DNA from: Nostoc cf. commune SO-36
Lineage (GTDB): Bacteria; Cyanobacteriota; Cyanobacteriia; Cyanobacteriales; Nostocaceae
Assembly (NCBI RefSeq): GCF_023734775.1
Contig: NZ_AP025732.1
Coordinates: 434,001 to 498,000, forward strand
DNA length: 64,000 nucleotides
Direction: 5' to 3'
This document shows positions 24,804 to 34,688 of this stretch, piece after piece. The notes under the pieces were generated by a model. It was given only the letters and a program-made list of their open reading frames with translations, was not told the DNA's origin and searched no databases. How positions within the stretch are numbered: the stretch's first letter is position 1; each line of letters starts with the position of its first letter. A program made the translations under genes and the position numbers.

Positions 24804-25679
24804 ATGTCCACAACACCAACTACTCGATTCATTTTAGAGACTTTACTTCCTCATCTGAAAGTAGCAGCAGCCTACGCTAATTTTCTTCAACCAAAAATTG
24901 CTGCACTTCCCGCTAAAGGACAAGAAAGCAACTTTTTTAGTGCTGCACTGACTGATGCAGATGTGGCTATTCAAAATCTAGTAGAAGTAGTACTACTGGG
25001 GACTTTCCCAGATATTCGCTTTTATGGTGAAGAATATGAAAGTTCTAACAACACCAAGTATTTTCGCGCTACCAACCTCGGTTCAGAAGGTGATTATTTA
25101 GTCACACTCGACCCAATTGATGGCACGAAATTTTACATGGATGGACATTCTAATTACCAAATTATTCTCAGTATTCTAAATTCAGATGAGTTTGAAGCAG
25201 TAATTGCCATTTCTCCTGCCCAAAACGTTTATTTTTATGCCCTTCGAGGTGGAGGTGCTTTTAAAGGGACACTGGAAATGACCTTAGAAGCTTGTGCCCC
25301 ATTACAGATAACATCCGCCAAACCTGCAATTTTGTTGGGATGGGGAATGAATGCGATCGCAGATTCACTAAAAGATCGATATAAAGTCATCGATATAGCG
25401 ACTGATTACTCTAGTGATATAGAAATTCCCAGTCTCAATGGTATTCTCAGTGGCGATTTAAGTGGAGCAGTCATCAAATCGGGTAAATTTCTTGATAGTG
25501 CTGCACTGGCTTTTATTGCAAAAGAGGCTGGCTGGATTGTAACTACTCTAGACGGTTCGACTTTACCACCACTGCATACTTGTGAAAACTATAGTATGCC
25601 TGGATTGCTCGTAGCTGCCTCAAAATCTGTTCATCAAGACCTGCTGAAAGCGACGCAAAGCTTCAAAAGTGCTGAGTAA
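24804..25679 (+). CDS. Inositol monophosphatase-family phosphatase
   Basis: 291 residues of the lithium-sensitive FIG phosphatase superfamily. Metal-site motifs are FYGEEYES (about 74-81), LDPIDGTKFYMDG (about 102-114) and the third-site SGDLSGAVIKSGKFLDSAALAFIAKEAGW in the C-terminal half, where the usual WD is replaced by LD. The substrate could be inositol phosphate, a sugar bisphosphate or 3'-phosphoadenosine phosphate; the sequence alone does not decide. It has a good Shine-Dalgarno (AAAAGGAG). The panE-like gene follows after 23 bp. Confidence 0.85.
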   Translation: MSTTPTTRFILETLLPHLKVAAAYANFLQPKIAALPAKGQESNFFSAALTDADVAIQNLVEVVLLGTFPDIRFYGEEYESSNNTKYFRATNLGSEGDYLVTLDPIDGTKFYMDGHSNYQIILSILNSDEFEAVIAISPAQNVYFYALRGGGAFKGTLEMTLEACAPLQITSAKPAILLGWGMNAIADSLKDRYKVIDIATDYSSDIEIPSLNGILSGDLSGAVIKSGKFLDSAALAFIAKEAGWIVTTLDGSTLPPLHTCENYSMPGLLVAASKSVHQDLLKATQSFKSAE

Positions 25680-25702
25680 GAAATAATAAGTAATTTGACA
25701 AA

Positions 25703-26683
25703 ATGAAAGTTTGTATTGTTGGCGCGGGTGCGATTGGTGGATATTTAGGGGCAAAACTGGCATTAGCAGGTGAAACAGTGACGCTAATTGCTCGTGGTTC
25801 TCATTTGGAGGCAATTCAAAAAAATGGGCTGAAGTTGCTTATGGCAGACGGTTCTGGTCAAATTGCTACTCCATTTCTGGCAACTAGCGATATTCAAGAA
25901 GCAGGGCCACAAGATGTAGTAATTTTAACTGTAAAGGCTCACAGTGTTCCAGCGATTCGCACCTCTTCTCCTGCACTCTACAACCCGGATACGATGGTGG
26001 TGACAGCCCAAAATGGCGTTCCTTGGTGGTACTTTCGCAAGTATAGCAGTGAGTATGAAGGTACGCGGATTCAATCTGTTGACCCAAATGGCATTATTGA
26101 AGCTAGTATCGGTGCTGACCGTGCCATCGGTTGCGTTGTTTACCCAGCAACTGAGATAATTGAACCAGGTGTGATTAAGCATATTGAAGGCGATCGCTTT
26201 ACTCTTGGTGAAATCGATGGCAGTAAAACAGAACGCATCCAATTATTGGCACAGACTTTAAAACAAGCAGGATTCAAAGCACCAATCCGCAATCAAATTC
26301 GCACGGAAATTTGGATCAAGTTGTGGGGAAATGTGGCATTTAATCCCATCAGTGCTTTAACTGGTGCTACTCTAGAGGATATTTGCCGCTATCCCCTCAC
26401 CCGTGAACTAGCGCGGCAAATGATGACAGAAACTCAAGCGATCGCGGAAATTTTAGGTATAAAGTTTGGCATTACTTTAGAACAGCGAATTAATGGCGCA
26501 GAAAACGTTGGTTCCCATAAAACCTCAATGCTACAAGATATTGAAGCCGGACGCCCTACCGAGATAGACGCTATTGTTGGCGCGGTGGCAGAATTGGGAA
26601 AACTCACTCAAATTCCCACACCTTATATTGATACTATTTATGCCAGCGTTAAGCTGCTGGAAGCGACTAAAGTCAGAATTTGA
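25703..26683 (+). CDS. panE: 2-dehydropantoate 2-reductase family (PanE/ApbA)
   Basis: 326 residues. The N-terminal NADPH-binding Rossmann fold is KVCIVGAGAIGGYLGAKLA, with an ARG after strand 2 (LIARGSHLEAI) that favours NADP. VKAHSVP and TAQNGVPWW mark the active-site cleft. The C-terminal ApbA_C domain has the catalytic lysine in RTEIWIKLWGNVAFNPISALTG and the late SMLQDIEAGRPTEIDAIVGAV motif. PanE reduces ketopantoate to pantoate in CoA synthesis, but family members vary in substrate, so the symbol is provisional. Confidence 0.85.
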   Translation: MKVCIVGAGAIGGYLGAKLALAGETVTLIARGSHLEAIQKNGLKLLMADGSGQIATPFLATSDIQEAGPQDVVILTVKAHSVPAIRTSSPALYNPDTMVVTAQNGVPWWYFRKYSSEYEGTRIQSVDPNGIIEASIGADRAIGCVVYPATEIIEPGVIKHIEGDRFTLGEIDGSKTERIQLLAQTLKQAGFKAPIRNQIRTEIWIKLWGNVAFNPISALTGATLEDICRYPLTRELARQMMTETQAIAEILGIKFGITLEQRINGAENVGSHKTSMLQDIEAGRPTEIDAIVGAVAELGKLTQIPTPYIDTIYASVKLLEATKVRI

Positions 26684-26744
26684 CACTTCTGAAGTTTTCA
26701 TGGGATTAAGCGGAGACTTTACCATGCATTAATTACCACTTGTC

Positions 26745-26889
26745 AAGTCGATGCAATAGCATAATAAGTCGATGCAATAGCATAACAAGTCAATGCAATG
26801 GCATAACAAGTCGATGCAATGGCATAACAAGTCGATGCAATGGCATAACAAGTCGATGCAATGGCATAACAAGTCGATGCAATGGCATT
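26745..26889. repeat. 21-bp tandem array, about 7 units
   Basis: Six full units and one partial unit of AAGTCGATGCAATGGCATAAC. The first two units carry ATAGC instead of ATGGC and the third TCAATG. Both strands stay open as heptapeptide repeats (CNGITSR on the plus strand), but no gene is supported. It lies between the panE-like gene and the ABC transporter. The period equals that of the array at 18201-18515, but the sequence is different. Confidence 0.93.
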
Positions 26890-27011
26890 GCAGGACAAGA
26901 TGTGGAGAAATATTTAGAAGATTTGTGTGTACACCATAGCCATTTAGCGGACATGATATCACAGGTATTATTTGCTCGATTGATGTAACAGTTTAAGGTG
27001 CGGAATATTTT

Positions 27012-28502
27012 ATGAAGAAAAAAAAAGGATGGCTATTAACGATACTGGTTGTAGCAGCAGTAGGAATCAGCATCATCACAGGACATAGCAATTCTCTCAA
27101 AGCTGCCTCATCTTTAGGTAAAGACACGCTGACGTTGATTACTTCCCCAGATTATCCTCCTTATGAGTTTTATGATACTAAAGGAGGCGATCGCCAAATT
27201 GTTGGCTTTGATATAGATATTGCCAAAACCCTTGCTGAAAAACTAGGGTTTAAACTTCAAATAATGGAATCTGATTTTAATGGGTTAATTCCTGCACTCC
27301 AAGCAAATCGGGCTGACTTTGTAATGGCTGGGATGACTCCGACTCCAGAACGTCAGAAAAATATTGATTTTTCAATTATTTATTACGAAGCTAAAGATAC
27401 CATTGTCGCTCCTAAAGGTAGTAACCTGAAACAACCCCAAGACTTATCAGGAAAAAAGCTTGGGGTACAACTAGGAACGATACAAGAACAAAATGCTCAG
27501 AAAATTGCTAAAAAAGTTGCAGGTATTCAGCTAAAGCAACTCAACAGAGTGCCGGAAGTCGTTCAAGAAATCAAATCTGGGCGAATTGATGCCGCAATTA
27601 TTGAGGATACCGTCGCTAAAGGATTTGCCCAAGCTAACCCAGATTTAGAATTTAATGTTATTCCCTCAGAGGAAGCAAGTGGATCGGCGATCGCTTTTCC
27701 TAAAGGTTCTTCCTTAGTAGAACCGTTTAACAAAGTCCTTCAACAAATGAAGGACGATGGCACATTAAATAAACTTGTCGCCAAATGGTTTTCACAAAAC
27801 ATTACCACCAATTCTGCATCTTCAACTCCTACCAAAGGTGGATTAAATCTCGATTTCACCAGAATTCTTCCAGACATTCCCTTTATTCTGCGGGGAATCC
27901 CTTTAACTTTGTTGTTTACGCTATTATCTGTATCCTTGGGGTTAATCTGGGGAACAATACTATCTCTATTAAAAATTCTCGGCATCAAACCGCTTACTTG
28001 GGTTGCTAACGCCTACACCTCTGTTTTTCGAGGCACACCTTTGTTATTACAGTTGGCATTGGTTTACTACGCAACACCGCAGCTTACAGGCTATGATATT
28101 TCCGCATTACAGGCTGGGGTGCTAACTTTTACCCTGAATTCTGGCGCTTATATGTCGGAAACCATCAGGGGTGGAATTCAGGCGGTGGATAAAGGGCAAA
28201 GTGAAGCGGCGATGTCTATGGGTGTTCCCTATTGGTTGATGATGTGGGATGTGATTTTGCCCCAAGCATTGAAGAACATTCTCCCCGCATTGGTAAATGA
28301 AACTATTGGGCTGCTTAAAGATTCCGCGCTAGTGTCAACTATTGGCGTGGTGGAAATATTACGCAGCGCCCAAATTGTTGGTGCAAATAAATATATTTAT
28401 TTTGAACCACTGCTATTTGCAGGGTTAATCTACTATGTTTTGGTAATGGGTATGACCTTGGGTGCATCTGCTTTAGAAAGGAGGTTACGGGAAAGTGAAT
28501 AA
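27012..28502 (+). CDS. Amino-acid ABC transporter, substrate-binding/permease fusion
   Basis: 496 residues. A signal/anchor segment is followed by a type-3 solute-binding domain (about 40-265): [55 protein letters not shown]. The second half (about 285-490) is a HisM/GlnP-type permease with [32 protein letters not shown] and the EAA loop [28 protein letters not shown]. The fused layout is that of cyanobacterial BgtB/GlnHP, which import glutamine or basic amino acids. The 3' end overlaps the ATPase gene by 8 bp. Confidence 0.92.
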   Translation: MKKKKGWLLTILVVAAVGISIITGHSNSLKAASSLGKDTLTLITSPDYPPYEFYDTKGGDRQIVGFDIDIAKTLAEKLGFKLQIMESDFNGLIPALQANRADFVMAGMTPTPERQKNIDFSIIYYEAKDTIVAPKGSNLKQPQDLSGKKLGVQLGTIQEQNAQKIAKKVAGIQLKQLNRVPEVVQEIKSGRIDAAIIEDTVAKGFAQANPDLEFNVIPSEEASGSAIAFPKGSSLVEPFNKVLQQMKDDGTLNKLVAKWFSQNITTNSASSTPTKGGLNLDFTRILPDIPFILRGIPLTLLFTLLSVSLGLIWGTILSLLKILGIKPLTWVANAYTSVFRGTPLLLQLALVYYATPQLTGYDISALQAGVLTFTLNSGAYMSETIRGGIQAVDKGQSEAAMSMGVPYWLMMWDVILPQALKNILPALVNETIGLLKDSALVSTIGVVEILRSAQIVGANKYIYFEPLLFAGLIYYVLVMGMTLGASALERRLRESE

Positions 28503-29229
28503 TGTAGTAATTCGCACAGAATTCTTGTGTAAATCCTTTGGCAAACTCGACGTACTCAAAGATATTTCCACTGAGTTTTATCAAGGAGAAGTGGTTGCTA
28601 TATTAGGCCCTTCTGGTTCAGGTAAGTCTACCTTTTTGCGGTGCATAAACTTGTTAGAACAACCCACCAGAGGCAGAATCTACTTTCACGATCAAGAAAT
28701 CACCAAGCCTAAAGCAAACATTGCTAGGGTACGCCAGCAGTTGGTGATGGTATTTCAACATTTTAATTTGTTTCCCCACATGAATGTGCTGCAAAATGTC
28801 ACTTATGCACCGATAAAGGTGAAAGGAATTAACAAACAAAAAGCACAAGAACATGGTTTAGAATTGCTTGCTAAGGTAGGTTTAGAGTCAAAAGTGTCTG
28901 TGTACCCATCCAAACTATCTGGGGGACAGAAACAGCGAGTAGCGATCGCGCGGGCATTAGCAATGGAACCAGAGATGATTTTGTTTGATGAACCCACCTC
29001 TGCGCTAGATCCAGAAATGGTTAAGGATGTGTTGGAAGTGATGAAAGCTTTAGCATTATCTGGAATGACAATGGCGATCGTGACTCATGAAATGGGGTTT
29101 GCCAGAGAAGTTGCCAATCGGATTATGTTTCTCGACCAGGGAATTTTAGCAGAAGATGCTACTCCTGGCGAGTTTTTCCAAAATCCTAAGTGCGATCGCG
29201 CCAAGCAGTTCTTGGAAAAAATGCTTTAA
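28495..29229 (+). CDS. Amino-acid ABC transporter ATP-binding protein (GlnQ/BgtA type)
   Basis: 244 residues from GTG 28495. Walker [11 protein letters not shown]-loop [13 protein letters not shown], signature [15 protein letters not shown], Walker [14 protein letters not shown] and switch His in VTHEMGFA are all intact. This is the polar-amino-acid class of ATPases. It is translationally coupled to the fused binding-protein/permease gene, making a complete two-gene importer. Confidence 0.95.
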   Translation: MNNVVIRTEFLCKSFGKLDVLKDISTEFYQGEVVAILGPSGSGKSTFLRCINLLEQPTRGRIYFHDQEITKPKANIARVRQQLVMVFQHFNLFPHMNVLQNVTYAPIKVKGINKQKAQEHGLELLAKVGLESKVSVYPSKLSGGQKQRVAIARALAMEPEMILFDEPTSALDPEMVKDVLEVMKALALSGMTMAIVTHEMGFAREVANRIMFLDQGILAEDATPGEFFQNPKCDRAKQFLEKML

Positions 29230-29309
29230 AACATCACGAATTCGACGCTTTTTTTGTATTCCTGAAACTTTTCTAAAACGGGGCGATCGTTTTTTATTTA
29301 AAATTAGTT

Positions 29310-29753
29310 TTATAAAATTAATGTTTCGAGCTTTGCCTGTACTTCTTCTATTAAATCCTGTGAAACACTTTCAACAAATTTTGCCTTTCTACTTTTCCAA
29401 GAGAATGATTTAATTTGGTCAGCTAACACAACTCCTTTTGTTTGCATTCCTTCAACAAGTGGAACTTCAAAACTAAGTCCTTTTGCCTTGCTGGTTATAG
29501 GACACGTTAAAACTAAAGAAGCCCTTCGATTGTATTGAACTGGAGATATAACAAGAGCAGGGCGGTAGCCCCTTTGCTCCCGCCCTTCCTGTTGTAGTTC
29601 ATTGTTCAATGTCATAGCAATGTCATCAAATGACATTCCTGAGTTGTAAAGGGCAAATGCACGCTGAATCGAATCAACTGTAAACTGCTGTTTTGATCCA
29701 AATTCTAATTTGATGATGTCTCCTCTTTTGGGAAAGTATTGATTGACTACCAA
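29310..29753 (-). CDS. MazF/PemK-family toxin with insertion
   Basis: 147 residues against about 110 for usual MazF. The PemK fold is recognisable: PKRGDIIKLEF, then REQRGYRPALVISPVQYNRRASLVLTCPIT, and LPLVEGM-like VPLVEGMQTKGVVLADQIKSFSW. About 40 residues (roughly 19-58, FTVDSIQRAFALYNSG, then MSFDDIAMTLNNELQQE) are inserted between strand 1 and strand 2, in the loop that normally closes over RNA. MazF toxins are sequence-specific endoribonucleases. The antitoxin gene overlaps its start by 7 bp. Confidence 0.85.
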   Translation of the reverse strand: MVVNQYFPKRGDIIKLEFGSKQQFTVDSIQRAFALYNSGMSFDDIAMTLNNELQQEGREQRGYRPALVISPVQYNRRASLVLTCPITSKAKGLSFEVPLVEGMQTKGVVLADQIKSFSWKSRKAKFVESVSQDLIEEVQAKLETLIL

Positions 29754-29989
29754 TGCTCATTCCCCACAGGATTTCCAGTTTCAAATTCTGGATGAAATTT
29801 ATCAGGAGTCATACCTTCAAGCAATTCATCAAGGGTATACTTTTTTCTTTTTCGTGGTGTAATTATAATATTGTCACCTTGCACACTAAGCTCTATACCT
29901 GTTCCTTCAGTTATATGTGCTTGTTCAGCTACCGCTCTTGGAATCCGAATAGCTAAACTATTTCCCCATTTAGCAACAACTGTCGTCAT
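29747..29989 (-). CDS. MazE/AbrB-family antitoxin
   Basis: 80 residues from ATG 29989, which has GGAG seven bases upstream; a TTG at 30001 is the alternative. The N-terminal swapped-hairpin DNA-binding domain is MTTVVAKWGNSLAIRIPRAV, then EGTGIELSVQGDNIIITPRK. The C-terminal tail (YTLDELLEGMTPDKFHPEFE) is the toxin-binding arm. It overlaps the MazF-type toxin by 7 bp and probably autoregulates the operon. Confidence 0.88.
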   Translation of the reverse strand: MTTVVAKWGNSLAIRIPRAVAEQAHITEGTGIELSVQGDNIIITPRKRKKYTLDELLEGMTPDKFHPEFETGNPVGNEHW

Positions 29990-30216
29990 AGCTATCTCCA
30001 ATATATTTTGTTAGTGATTTACACGCCCGAATTTTAGATTTTTGGAGTGAAACACTTTTAAAACCTTGTCTTATGTATATACTTTGAAGATACAGGTTTT
30101 ATTAGCGGGTGTCAACACCCCCCGTTAAGAGGGAATATATAAAGAAAATTTAAAGGTGGCAAATAGCGATCGCCTGAAAACAGGATAATGCAGCTGAACT
30201 ATCCAATCCTAGAATT

Positions 30217-30795
30217 ATGGCATCTAGACCTAAGATCCTCGCCTTTGCAGGCAGCACTCGGATTGAGTCTTACAACAAAAAATTGGTAAAAATCGCGGCG
30301 GCTGGCGCTCAGGCAGCAGGCGCAGAAGTGACTTATATAGACCTCCGCGATTTGCCCCTACCTTTGTATGATGAAGATTTGGAAGCTCAAGAAGGAATAC
30401 CAGCCAATGCCCGCACTTTTAAAGACTTGCTAATTTCTCATCAAGGATTGCTGGTTGCTTCGCCAGAATATAACAGTTCACTCACACCAGTTTTGAAGAA
30501 CGCCATTGACTGGGCATCCCGTCCAGCCCCAAATGAAGCGCCGTTAGCTGCTTTTGCAGGTAAGGTTGCTACTATTATGAGCGCTTCTCCAGGCGCTCTT
30601 GGTGGTTTGCGGGGTTTGGTTCACCTGCGCTCTATTTTGGGAAACATCAAAGTTTTGGTACTTCCCGATCAAATAGCAGTAAGCAAAGCTTATGAAGCCT
30701 TTAATCCTGATGGCACGTTAGTAGATCCGAAACAGCAAGAATCTATTGAAAAGTTAGGCGAGGGCTTAACAAAAATATTGCTGAAGCTAAATTAA
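30217..30795 (+). CDS. NADPH-dependent FMN reductase family protein
   Basis: 192 residues with a flavodoxin-like fold. The FMN phosphate loop is FAGSTRIESYNKKL (about 9-22), followed by DLPLPLYDED and SPEYNSSLTPVLKNAIDWASR (about 83-103). This is typical of quinone/chromate/azo-reductase-like NADPH:FMN reductases. The precise substrate cannot be told from sequence. It stands alone. Confidence 0.9.
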   Translation: MASRPKILAFAGSTRIESYNKKLVKIAAAGAQAAGAEVTYIDLRDLPLPLYDEDLEAQEGIPANARTFKDLLISHQGLLVASPEYNSSLTPVLKNAIDWASRPAPNEAPLAAFAGKVATIMSASPGALGGLRGLVHLRSILGNIKVLVLPDQIAVSKAYEAFNPDGTLVDPKQQESIEKLGEGLTKILLKLN

Positions 30796-30802
30796 ACTCT
30801 TC

Positions 30803-30933
30803 AGGTGTTCAGTAAATATAGCGGTTCCCATTCAGATGAAGTACAACATTATATCGCAAGGTGTAGGGGCACGGCAGTGCCGTGCCCCTACGAGTGTATC
30901 TTACTAGGCCGGGAAACGCTATAACGAACACCT
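30803..30933. repeat. Fold-back element with nested palindrome (131 bp)
   Basis: Outer arms AGGTGTTC...TATAGCGGTTCCC (30803-30829) pair with GGGAAACGCTATA...GAACACCT (30911-30933). The centre is a perfect palindrome with 14-bp arms, GTAGGGGCACGGCA-G-TGCCGTGCCCCTAC (30863-30891). It starts 8 bp after the FMN reductase stop, so it could serve as a terminator. There is no coding capacity, so it is MITE-like. Confidence 0.75.
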
Positions 30934-30954
30934 ATCATTAATACAAAGATATAG

Positions 30955-31113
30955 CGGGTTTTTCGTGGTTTATACCATTTTTCTCAGGCTGTTATCCGTG
31001 GTGATACATCTGAGGCTGTTCCTTATCTTGTAGAACGTCAAAAGCTGTTTGGATTAGTCAAAACCAGGCGTAAGCGTCATCGAGAGATAGACGCTTACAC
31101 TCAACAAATTTGA
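30955..31113 (+). pseudogene. Orphan open-frame fragment, unrecognised
   Basis: An open stretch without a start codon encoding, near its end, AVIRGDTSEAVPYLVERQKL, then TRRKRHREIDAYTQQI and a stop. It looks like the C-terminus of a DNA-binding or transposase-like protein, but I do not recognise the family. The surrounding kilobase holds repeats and no complete gene. Confidence 0.3.
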
Positions 31114-31647
31114 GCTTTATCTTCTTAAGTTGACACCAATGAACATTGTTGTGCCCCTACCAAGGTATTTGTATCACTATTAAAGTGAAATGGTATAAGC
31201 TAAAAATTTATCCTATTTAAGTTCTTAGCAGACAAAATTTAATCTGCTATAAGTAGTTTTATCATGTCTTTATCTAATCTTTAATTTATCAATTAGTAAT
31301 TCTAGGTAAGATGTATTGAGTAATATGCAGTTTCATCTTCGGGAGACATATAAATAAAAACCTTTAGTAACTAAATTAAAAATACAATATTTGTGTGCAT
31401 TAACTAGTAATGTATTAAGTTTAAATTTATTGTAAGTAAAATCGTGTTAAAGACTGAATTACTTATTTTATTTTATTAACTACTACAGTGCCGATTAAAA
31501 AATCAAAAGCTAACTTAATAAAGGACTGAAAATAGAAGTAAAATAACGAATATAAAATATTTATTGAAAATAGCTTTTGGTTTGATCATTTTTATCTTAG
31601 AGGTTGTTTAAAAAGTAGTTAGCTGTGATTTTAGCTACTTGTTTATC

Positions 31648-31713
31648 CCCCCTAACCCCCCTTGATAAGGGGGACTAGAATTAAAGTCCCCCTTATCAAG
31701 GGGGATTTAGGGC
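31648..31713. repeat. Large inverted repeat (CCCCCTTGATAAGGGGG)
   Basis: The arm at 31648-31675 (CCCCCCTAACCCCCCTTGAT, then AAGGGGGAC) pairs with 31686-31713, loop of about 10 bp. It is a palindromic interspersed repeat of a kind common in Nostoc. The rest of the gap 30934-31827 is AT-rich with no gene seen. Confidence 0.75.
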
Positions 31714-31827
31714 GATCTCAAACCTTTTGCTAACAACAAGAGGACTTTTAAAAATCTGGATTTGAAACGTTATTATGAATAATTTAGTTATTAAAAAAAT
31801 ATTAGCAAAATTGGAGAAAAATATAAT

Positions 31828-32391
31828 ATGAATAATGCTTGGAAGCGTTGGATTACGACCGTTAATTTAGCTGCCATCGCACTCATGCCAACGCTGATAT
31901 TTTTAGCATTCTCTCATCGGGCAATAGCTGACGATCCAGGAGGATGTTACATGATAACTTCCTCTGGCAAAACCGTTGGGTTAGAAAGGCTTTGTGGAAA
32001 TGTAATAGCTGAACCTTCAGACAAGAAAGTTTTTCGAGTCCCAATCAAACGGCGCTTTGGTGGAACTCCTGTAATTGATGTCACCTTCAACGACAAAAAA
32101 ACCTTTGAAATGATCGTAGATACAGGTGCTAGTGAAACCATTGTTACTCTCAATATGGCGAATACACTTGAACTCCAAACTACAGGTACAATGCAAGCCC
32201 AAATTGCCGATGGTAGTCAAGTAGAATTCCCAACCAGTAAGGTAAAATATATTGCAGTAGGTGGAGTTACAGCCAATAATCTTCGAGTAGCGATCGCACC
32301 AAAAGCAAACATCGGCTTACTAGGCCACGATTTTTTTGGCAGCTATGATATTAAGATTCTGGAGAAAGAGATCGAATTTCATCACCGCTAA
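31828..32391 (+). CDS. Retropepsin-like aspartic protease, membrane-anchored
   Basis: 187 residues. An N-terminal hydrophobic segment (about 15-33, LAAIALMPTLIFLAFSH) acts as signal or anchor. The catalytic triad Asp-Thr-Gly is in FEMIVDTGASETIV (about 95-108), followed by the flap AQIADGSQVEFP and the second hydrophobic-hydrophobic-Gly motif NIGLLGHDFFGSYDI. This is a single-domain clan AA protease that must dimerise to be active. Substrates of the bacterial versions are mostly unknown. Confidence 0.85.
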   Translation: MNNAWKRWITTVNLAAIALMPTLIFLAFSHRAIADDPGGCYMITSSGKTVGLERLCGNVIAEPSDKKVFRVPIKRRFGGTPVIDVTFNDKKTFEMIVDTGASETIVTLNMANTLELQTTGTMQAQIADGSQVEFPTSKVKYIAVGGVTANNLRVAIAPKANIGLLGHDFFGSYDIKILEKEIEFHHR

Positions 32392-32494
32392 TTCTTAAAA
32401 GCTACTCAGCACTGAACACCCCTGATGCAGGTTAACAGCGTTATAGAATAGAAGTAAACCTTACATACATTACGCTGATTCAGCAGAATTGCCC

Positions 32495-33859
32495 ATGACC
32501 ACTTCTAAACGCCAATATCACATTACTACTTTCGGTTGTCAGATGAATAAAGCTGACTCAGAGCGCATGGCTGGCGTTTTGGAAGACATGGGCTTTGAGT
32601 GGTGCGAAGATCCGAATAATGCAGATGTGATTCTCTACAATACCTGCACAATTCGGGATAATGCTGAACAAAAGGTATATTCCTACCTCGGCAGACAAGC
32701 GAAGCGCAAACATGAGCAGCCTGATTTAACTCTCATCGTTGCTGGTTGTGTTGCCCAGCAAGAAGGGGAAGCGCTGTTGCGGCGAGTGCCAGAATTAGAC
32801 TTGGTAATGGGGCCACAACACGCCAACCGTCTGAAAGATTTGTTGGAGTCGGTGTTTGAAGGCAACCAAGTTGTAGCAACCGAGGCAGTTCATATTATTG
32901 AAGATATCACCCAGCCGCGACGGGATAGTACAGTAACAGCTTGGGTAAATGTAATTTACGGCTGTAACGAACGCTGTACCTATTGCGTGGTTCCGAATGT
33001 GCGAGGTGTCGAACAATCTCGCACGCCGTCAGCTATCCGGGCTGAAATGGAAGAATTAGGACGGCAAGGTTACAAAGAAATTACTCTACTCGGTCAAAAT
33101 ATTGATGCTTACGGCAGAGATTTACCGGGAGTGACACCAGAAGGCCGACATCTGCACAACTTTACAGATTTGCTTTATTACGTCCATGATGTTCCGGGGA
33201 TTGAAAGGCTAAGATTTGCTACTAGCCACCCCCGTTATTTTACTGAAAGATTAATTCAGGCTTGTGCTGAGTTGCCCAAAGTGTGCGAACACTTCCACAT
33301 TCCCTTTCAATCTGGAGATAATGACCTTTTAAAGGCAATGTCGCGGGGTTATACCCATGAGAAATATCGCCGGATTATCGATACCATTCGGCGGTATATG
33401 CCAGATGCCTCCATTAGTGCCGATGTGATTGTTGGTTTTCCTGGAGAGACAGAAGCACAGTTTGAAAATACTCTGAAACTGGTGGAAGATATTGGCTTTG
33501 ATATGTTGAATACAGCAGCATATTCGCCGCGTCCAGGGACACCCGCAGCTTTGTGGGACAATCAACTGAGTGAAGAAGTTAAAAGCGATCGCTTGCAACG
33601 GCTCAATCATTTAGGAAACTCAAAAGTAGCAGAGCGATCGCAACGTTACTTTGGGCGCATTGAAGAAGTTTTAGTAGAAGACCAAAATCCTAAAGATCAA
33701 ACCCAAGTGATGGGACGCACTGGCGGTAATCGTTTGACCTTTTTTAGCGGCAACATCAAAGAACTCAAAGGCCAGTTGGTGAAGGTAAAAATTACCGAAG
33801 TTCGCCCCTTTAGCTTGACAGGTGAACCAGTTGAAGTGAGGCAAACCGTTTTGCACTAA
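32495..33859 (+). CDS. miaB: tRNA-2-methylthio-N6-dimethylallyladenosine synthase MiaB
   Basis: 454 residues from ATG 32495. The N-terminal UPF0004 domain has three cluster cysteines (TFGCQMN, YNTCTIR, AGCVAQQ). The radical-SAM motif CNERCTYC (CxxxCxxC) follows near residue 157. The C-terminus is a TRAM domain ([11 protein letters not shown]...GNRLTFFSG). MiaB inserts sulfur and methyl at C2 of i6A37 in tRNAs reading UNN codons. MiaE, which hydroxylates the product, is encoded at 52 kb. Confidence 0.96.
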   Translation: MTTSKRQYHITTFGCQMNKADSERMAGVLEDMGFEWCEDPNNADVILYNTCTIRDNAEQKVYSYLGRQAKRKHEQPDLTLIVAGCVAQQEGEALLRRVPELDLVMGPQHANRLKDLLESVFEGNQVVATEAVHIIEDITQPRRDSTVTAWVNVIYGCNERCTYCVVPNVRGVEQSRTPSAIRAEMEELGRQGYKEITLLGQNIDAYGRDLPGVTPEGRHLHNFTDLLYYVHDVPGIERLRFATSHPRYFTERLIQACAELPKVCEHFHIPFQSGDNDLLKAMSRGYTHEKYRRIIDTIRRYMPDASISADVIVGFPGETEAQFENTLKLVEDIGFDMLNTAAYSPRPGTPAALWDNQLSEEVKSDRLQRLNHLGNSKVAERSQRYFGRIEEVLVEDQNPKDQTQVMGRTGGNRLTFFSGNIKELKGQLVKVKITEVRPFSLTGEPVEVRQTVLH

Positions 33860-33892
33860 AAACTAGTTGAAGATTATACCCCTGACTTATTT

Positions 33893-34513
33893 ATGATCAA
33901 ATTACCGCAGACGATTCCAGTTCTTCTTTTTGGGGCTAGTTTGGCTGTACTTTCCCCTCAACTTTGTGCTGCTTTCACTGTTCAAGAGGTAGCTAGTCTT
34001 GCCCAAACATCAAGCGATTTGCCAGTGGTCAAATCAGCAGGACTGTCCCCTGATATGGATGTGCCTTGGTCGAAACCCGTGAAAATCGTTGACCCTTTTG
34101 AAGGAGAGTTTCTTGCGGTTTTTGACCGTAACTCCTTAGGTGGCAATTTGCACCGTGAGAGTTCAAAGCAAGTTATTAGTTTGTGGACTCCTTCGAGTAT
34201 TCGAGTACTGGTAACACTAAATTCGAGTCAAGCAAGGTCTTCTTTTTACACCGCAGGTAATGTATCTTTCAGACCTGACTTTCTTAGGTTTGTCACTACC
34301 AAAAAAGTTGATAAACTTTTGCTCAAGGTCAGAGAAAAAGTTTTTCAGTTAGATGGGTCAACTGGCACGTTTGCTGTCAGTCAAGAATTAGCCACTGCTT
34401 TGAAAAATGCTCCAGATCAGAACTTAACCATCAGACTAATCTTGGAAGGAGGCCAAAGTGTTGATAGCGAAATTGGCAAAGCGACAGTGAAAGCTTGGCG
34501 AAACATTTATTAA
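33893..34513 (+). CDS. Secreted conserved hypothetical protein
   Basis: 206 residues. A clear Sec signal peptide (MIKLPQTIPVLLFGASLAVL, cleavage after LCAA or nearby) precedes a strand-rich globular domain with VFDRNSLGGNLHRESSKQV and TIRLILEGGQSVDSEIGKAT. No family motif is recognised. It follows miaB by 33 bp and could be co-transcribed, though a functional link is not evident. Confidence 0.7.
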   Translation: MIKLPQTIPVLLFGASLAVLSPQLCAAFTVQEVASLAQTSSDLPVVKSAGLSPDMDVPWSKPVKIVDPFEGEFLAVFDRNSLGGNLHRESSKQVISLWTPSSIRVLVTLNSSQARSSFYTAGNVSFRPDFLRFVTTKKVDKLLLKVREKVFQLDGSTGTFAVSQELATALKNAPDQNLTIRLILEGGQSVDSEIGKATVKAWRNIY

Positions 34514-34581
34514 GCGATCGCATTGTTCAGCCAAATATTATCTTTTATTAACAAAGGACTCGCAAAAAATAAATTATCAAA

Positions 34582-34688
34582 TCTCGTTTCCAGCCAGAGG
34601 CTGGAAATGCTCGTCATCGCGGCTCTGCCGCAAGTCAGAGAGGCGGAGCCTCTAAGATGGCATTCCCAGCTTCCGCCTGGGAACGAGA
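34582..34688. repeat. Palindromic repeat, TCTCGTTTCCAG family (107 bp)
   Basis: Ends TCTCGTTTCCAG and CTGGGAACGAGA are inverted with one mismatch. The interior holds GCCAGAGGCTGG and AGGCGGAGCCTCT hairpins. A related copy in reverse is at 62731-62832 and a shorter one at 11697-11765. The rest of the 34514-34916 gap shows only repeat fragments such as CTTACGCGAAGGCAAAGCG. Confidence 0.75.

Noticed and set aside
26740..26988. 82-residue open frame CNGITSR repeats
   Set aside because: TTG start inside the tandem array; repeat-derived sequence.
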